Of a stretch of 64,000 nt of DNA, positions 63,472-64,000 are shown in pieces; position 1 is the stretch's first letter; every line of letters starts with the position of its first letter. This DNA comes from Alphaproteobacteria bacterium (GTDB taxonomy: Bacteria; Pseudomonadota; Alphaproteobacteria; Micavibrionales; Micavibrionaceae): NCBI GenBank assembly GCA_016125135.1, contig WGMJ01000018.1, forward strand, positions 1 to 64,000. Reading direction: 5' to 3'. The notes under the pieces are model-generated. The model searched no databases, was not told the DNA's origin, and was given only the letters and a program-made list of their open reading frames with translations. Both the position numbers and the translations under genes were made by a program.

Positions 63472-64000
63472 ATATAATCCCATAAAATACATTATGGATG
63501 AATTTGGTGTAATTCAAACAGAAGCCATGCTTCTCCAAGAAGGCTTAGACCAAGCAAAGGCTGAATACGATAGCCTCGAAGACTATCGAAAAACTTTACT
63601 GCCTATCAAAGAGTATGGAAGGGAGATAGAGATTGCTAATAATGCCCTTAAGCGGCTCAACAAAGCCCTTAAAAGATTAGGCCATAATCATTTACACACA
63701 CTAGATACAATTTACTTCGCAGCAAATAATAAAGATCAATTTATGACAGTAACGGTGTTTGAAAAATACCCCGATGAGAGACATAAATCTGGCATTCAAG
63801 TAATTTGTGAAAAATTAGAGAACACAATGGAGTTTTCTTTAGAAGAAGTGGCAACACCTGGTAGAGGAAATGCACGTAAAGAAGGAAAGAAATATATTCC
63901 AGCTATTAAAGTACTAGAAAGATATTTCAGATCAGCTTTACCAATGAATAAAATATCATCAAGCCAAACAAGTAAATTTTATAAATATGTTGAGATATGG
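63464..64000 (+). CDS. Hypothetical protein of the integrated element (3' end cut off)
   Basis: A reading frame of at least 179 codons opens with the ATG at 63464, overlaps the integrase stop by eight bases, and runs to the window edge without a stop. It begins MYKYNPIKYIMDEFGVIQTE, with a charged helical first half (EGLDQAKAEYDSLEDYRKTL) that may form a coiled coil. Codons are A+T-rich compared with the rest of the window, which fits acquired DNA. Not recognised. Confidence 0.6.
   Translation, partial: MYKYNPIKYIMDEFGVIQTEAMLLQEGLDQAKAEYDSLEDYRKTLLPIKEYGREIEIANNALKRLNKALKRLGHNHLHTLDTIYFAANNKDQFMTVTVFEKYPDERHKSGIQVICEKLENTMEFSLEEVATPGRGNARKEGKKYIPAIKVLERYFRSALPMNKISSSQTSKFYKYVEIW

Noticed and set aside
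1-64000. CRISPR array
   Set aside because: No regularly spaced direct repeats of 24-40 bases were seen on reading through the window.

Overview
The window looks like a chromosomal segment of an alphaproteobacterium of moderate, slightly A+T-leaning base composition. The reasons are the run NuoF-G-H-I-J-K-L-M-N, biotin ligase, RNase J and a DUF1467 protein, a GatCAB tRNA amidotransferase, FdxA, DUF3309, an intracellular PHB depolymerase, and the gene row metG, holB, tmk, dacC, rlpA, mltB. The genus cannot be fixed from sequence alone; a Micavibrio-like or Rhodospirillales-like lineage is a guess.

Layout. Positions 1-24578 are one dense minus-strand block. It runs from a SanA/YdcF-type protein and wall enzymes (mltB, rlpA, dacC) through tmk, holB, metG, an EamA protein, tatD, a metallo-beta-lactamase-fold protein and a sodium:solute symporter into the distal complex I genes (nuoF to nuoN), then birA and rnj. 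Two small unknown genes sit inside the nuo run, and nuoA-E are absent. A tRNA-Ser(UGA) with a perfect terminator follows at 24.7-24.9 kb. Positions 25-30.5 kb hold short transcription units (fRMsr, DUF1275, DAACS symporter, RidA, a lipase-like protein, a DUF305 protein, FdxA). Positions 30.5-34.7 kb are a minus-strand operon of three diverged NUDT9-type Nudix proteins plus a degenerate GGDEF protein. Positions 34.8-41.4 kb hold small unknown genes, a queuine tRNA-ribosyltransferase without its zinc cysteines, two related outer-membrane barrels, L28 and a CobD-like membrane protein. Positions 41.5-47.2 kb hold PhaZ, a very divergent cation-exchanger-like protein, a PLP enzyme paired with an HExxH protein, and a stand-alone sigma region 4 protein. 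Positions 47.3-54.8 kb hold a patatin, a YgjP-type metalloprotease, two RNA methyltransferases, a PRMT-like methyltransferase with a duplicated 3' fragment, a hendecad-repeat protein, a cold-shock protein and RuvX. Positions 54.8-58 kb are gatCAB. Positions 58-62 kb hold two paralogous J-domain-like proteins lacking HPD, a CPBP-type membrane protein and a short fold-II PLP enzyme. The window closes with tRNA-Ser(GCU) and a tyrosine integrase, the likely left end of an integrated element that runs past the edge.

The strongest unexplained signals are three. Both tRNA-Ser genes carry, exactly 80 bases upstream, a partial copy of their own 5' end followed by a small hairpin whose stem differs between the two by compensating base pairs. 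The NUDT9-like triplet forms an overlapping operon with a degenerate GGDEF protein. The paired proteins at 58-60 kb keep a J-domain frame without the HPD motif. All functional statements rest on motif reading only; no database search was run.
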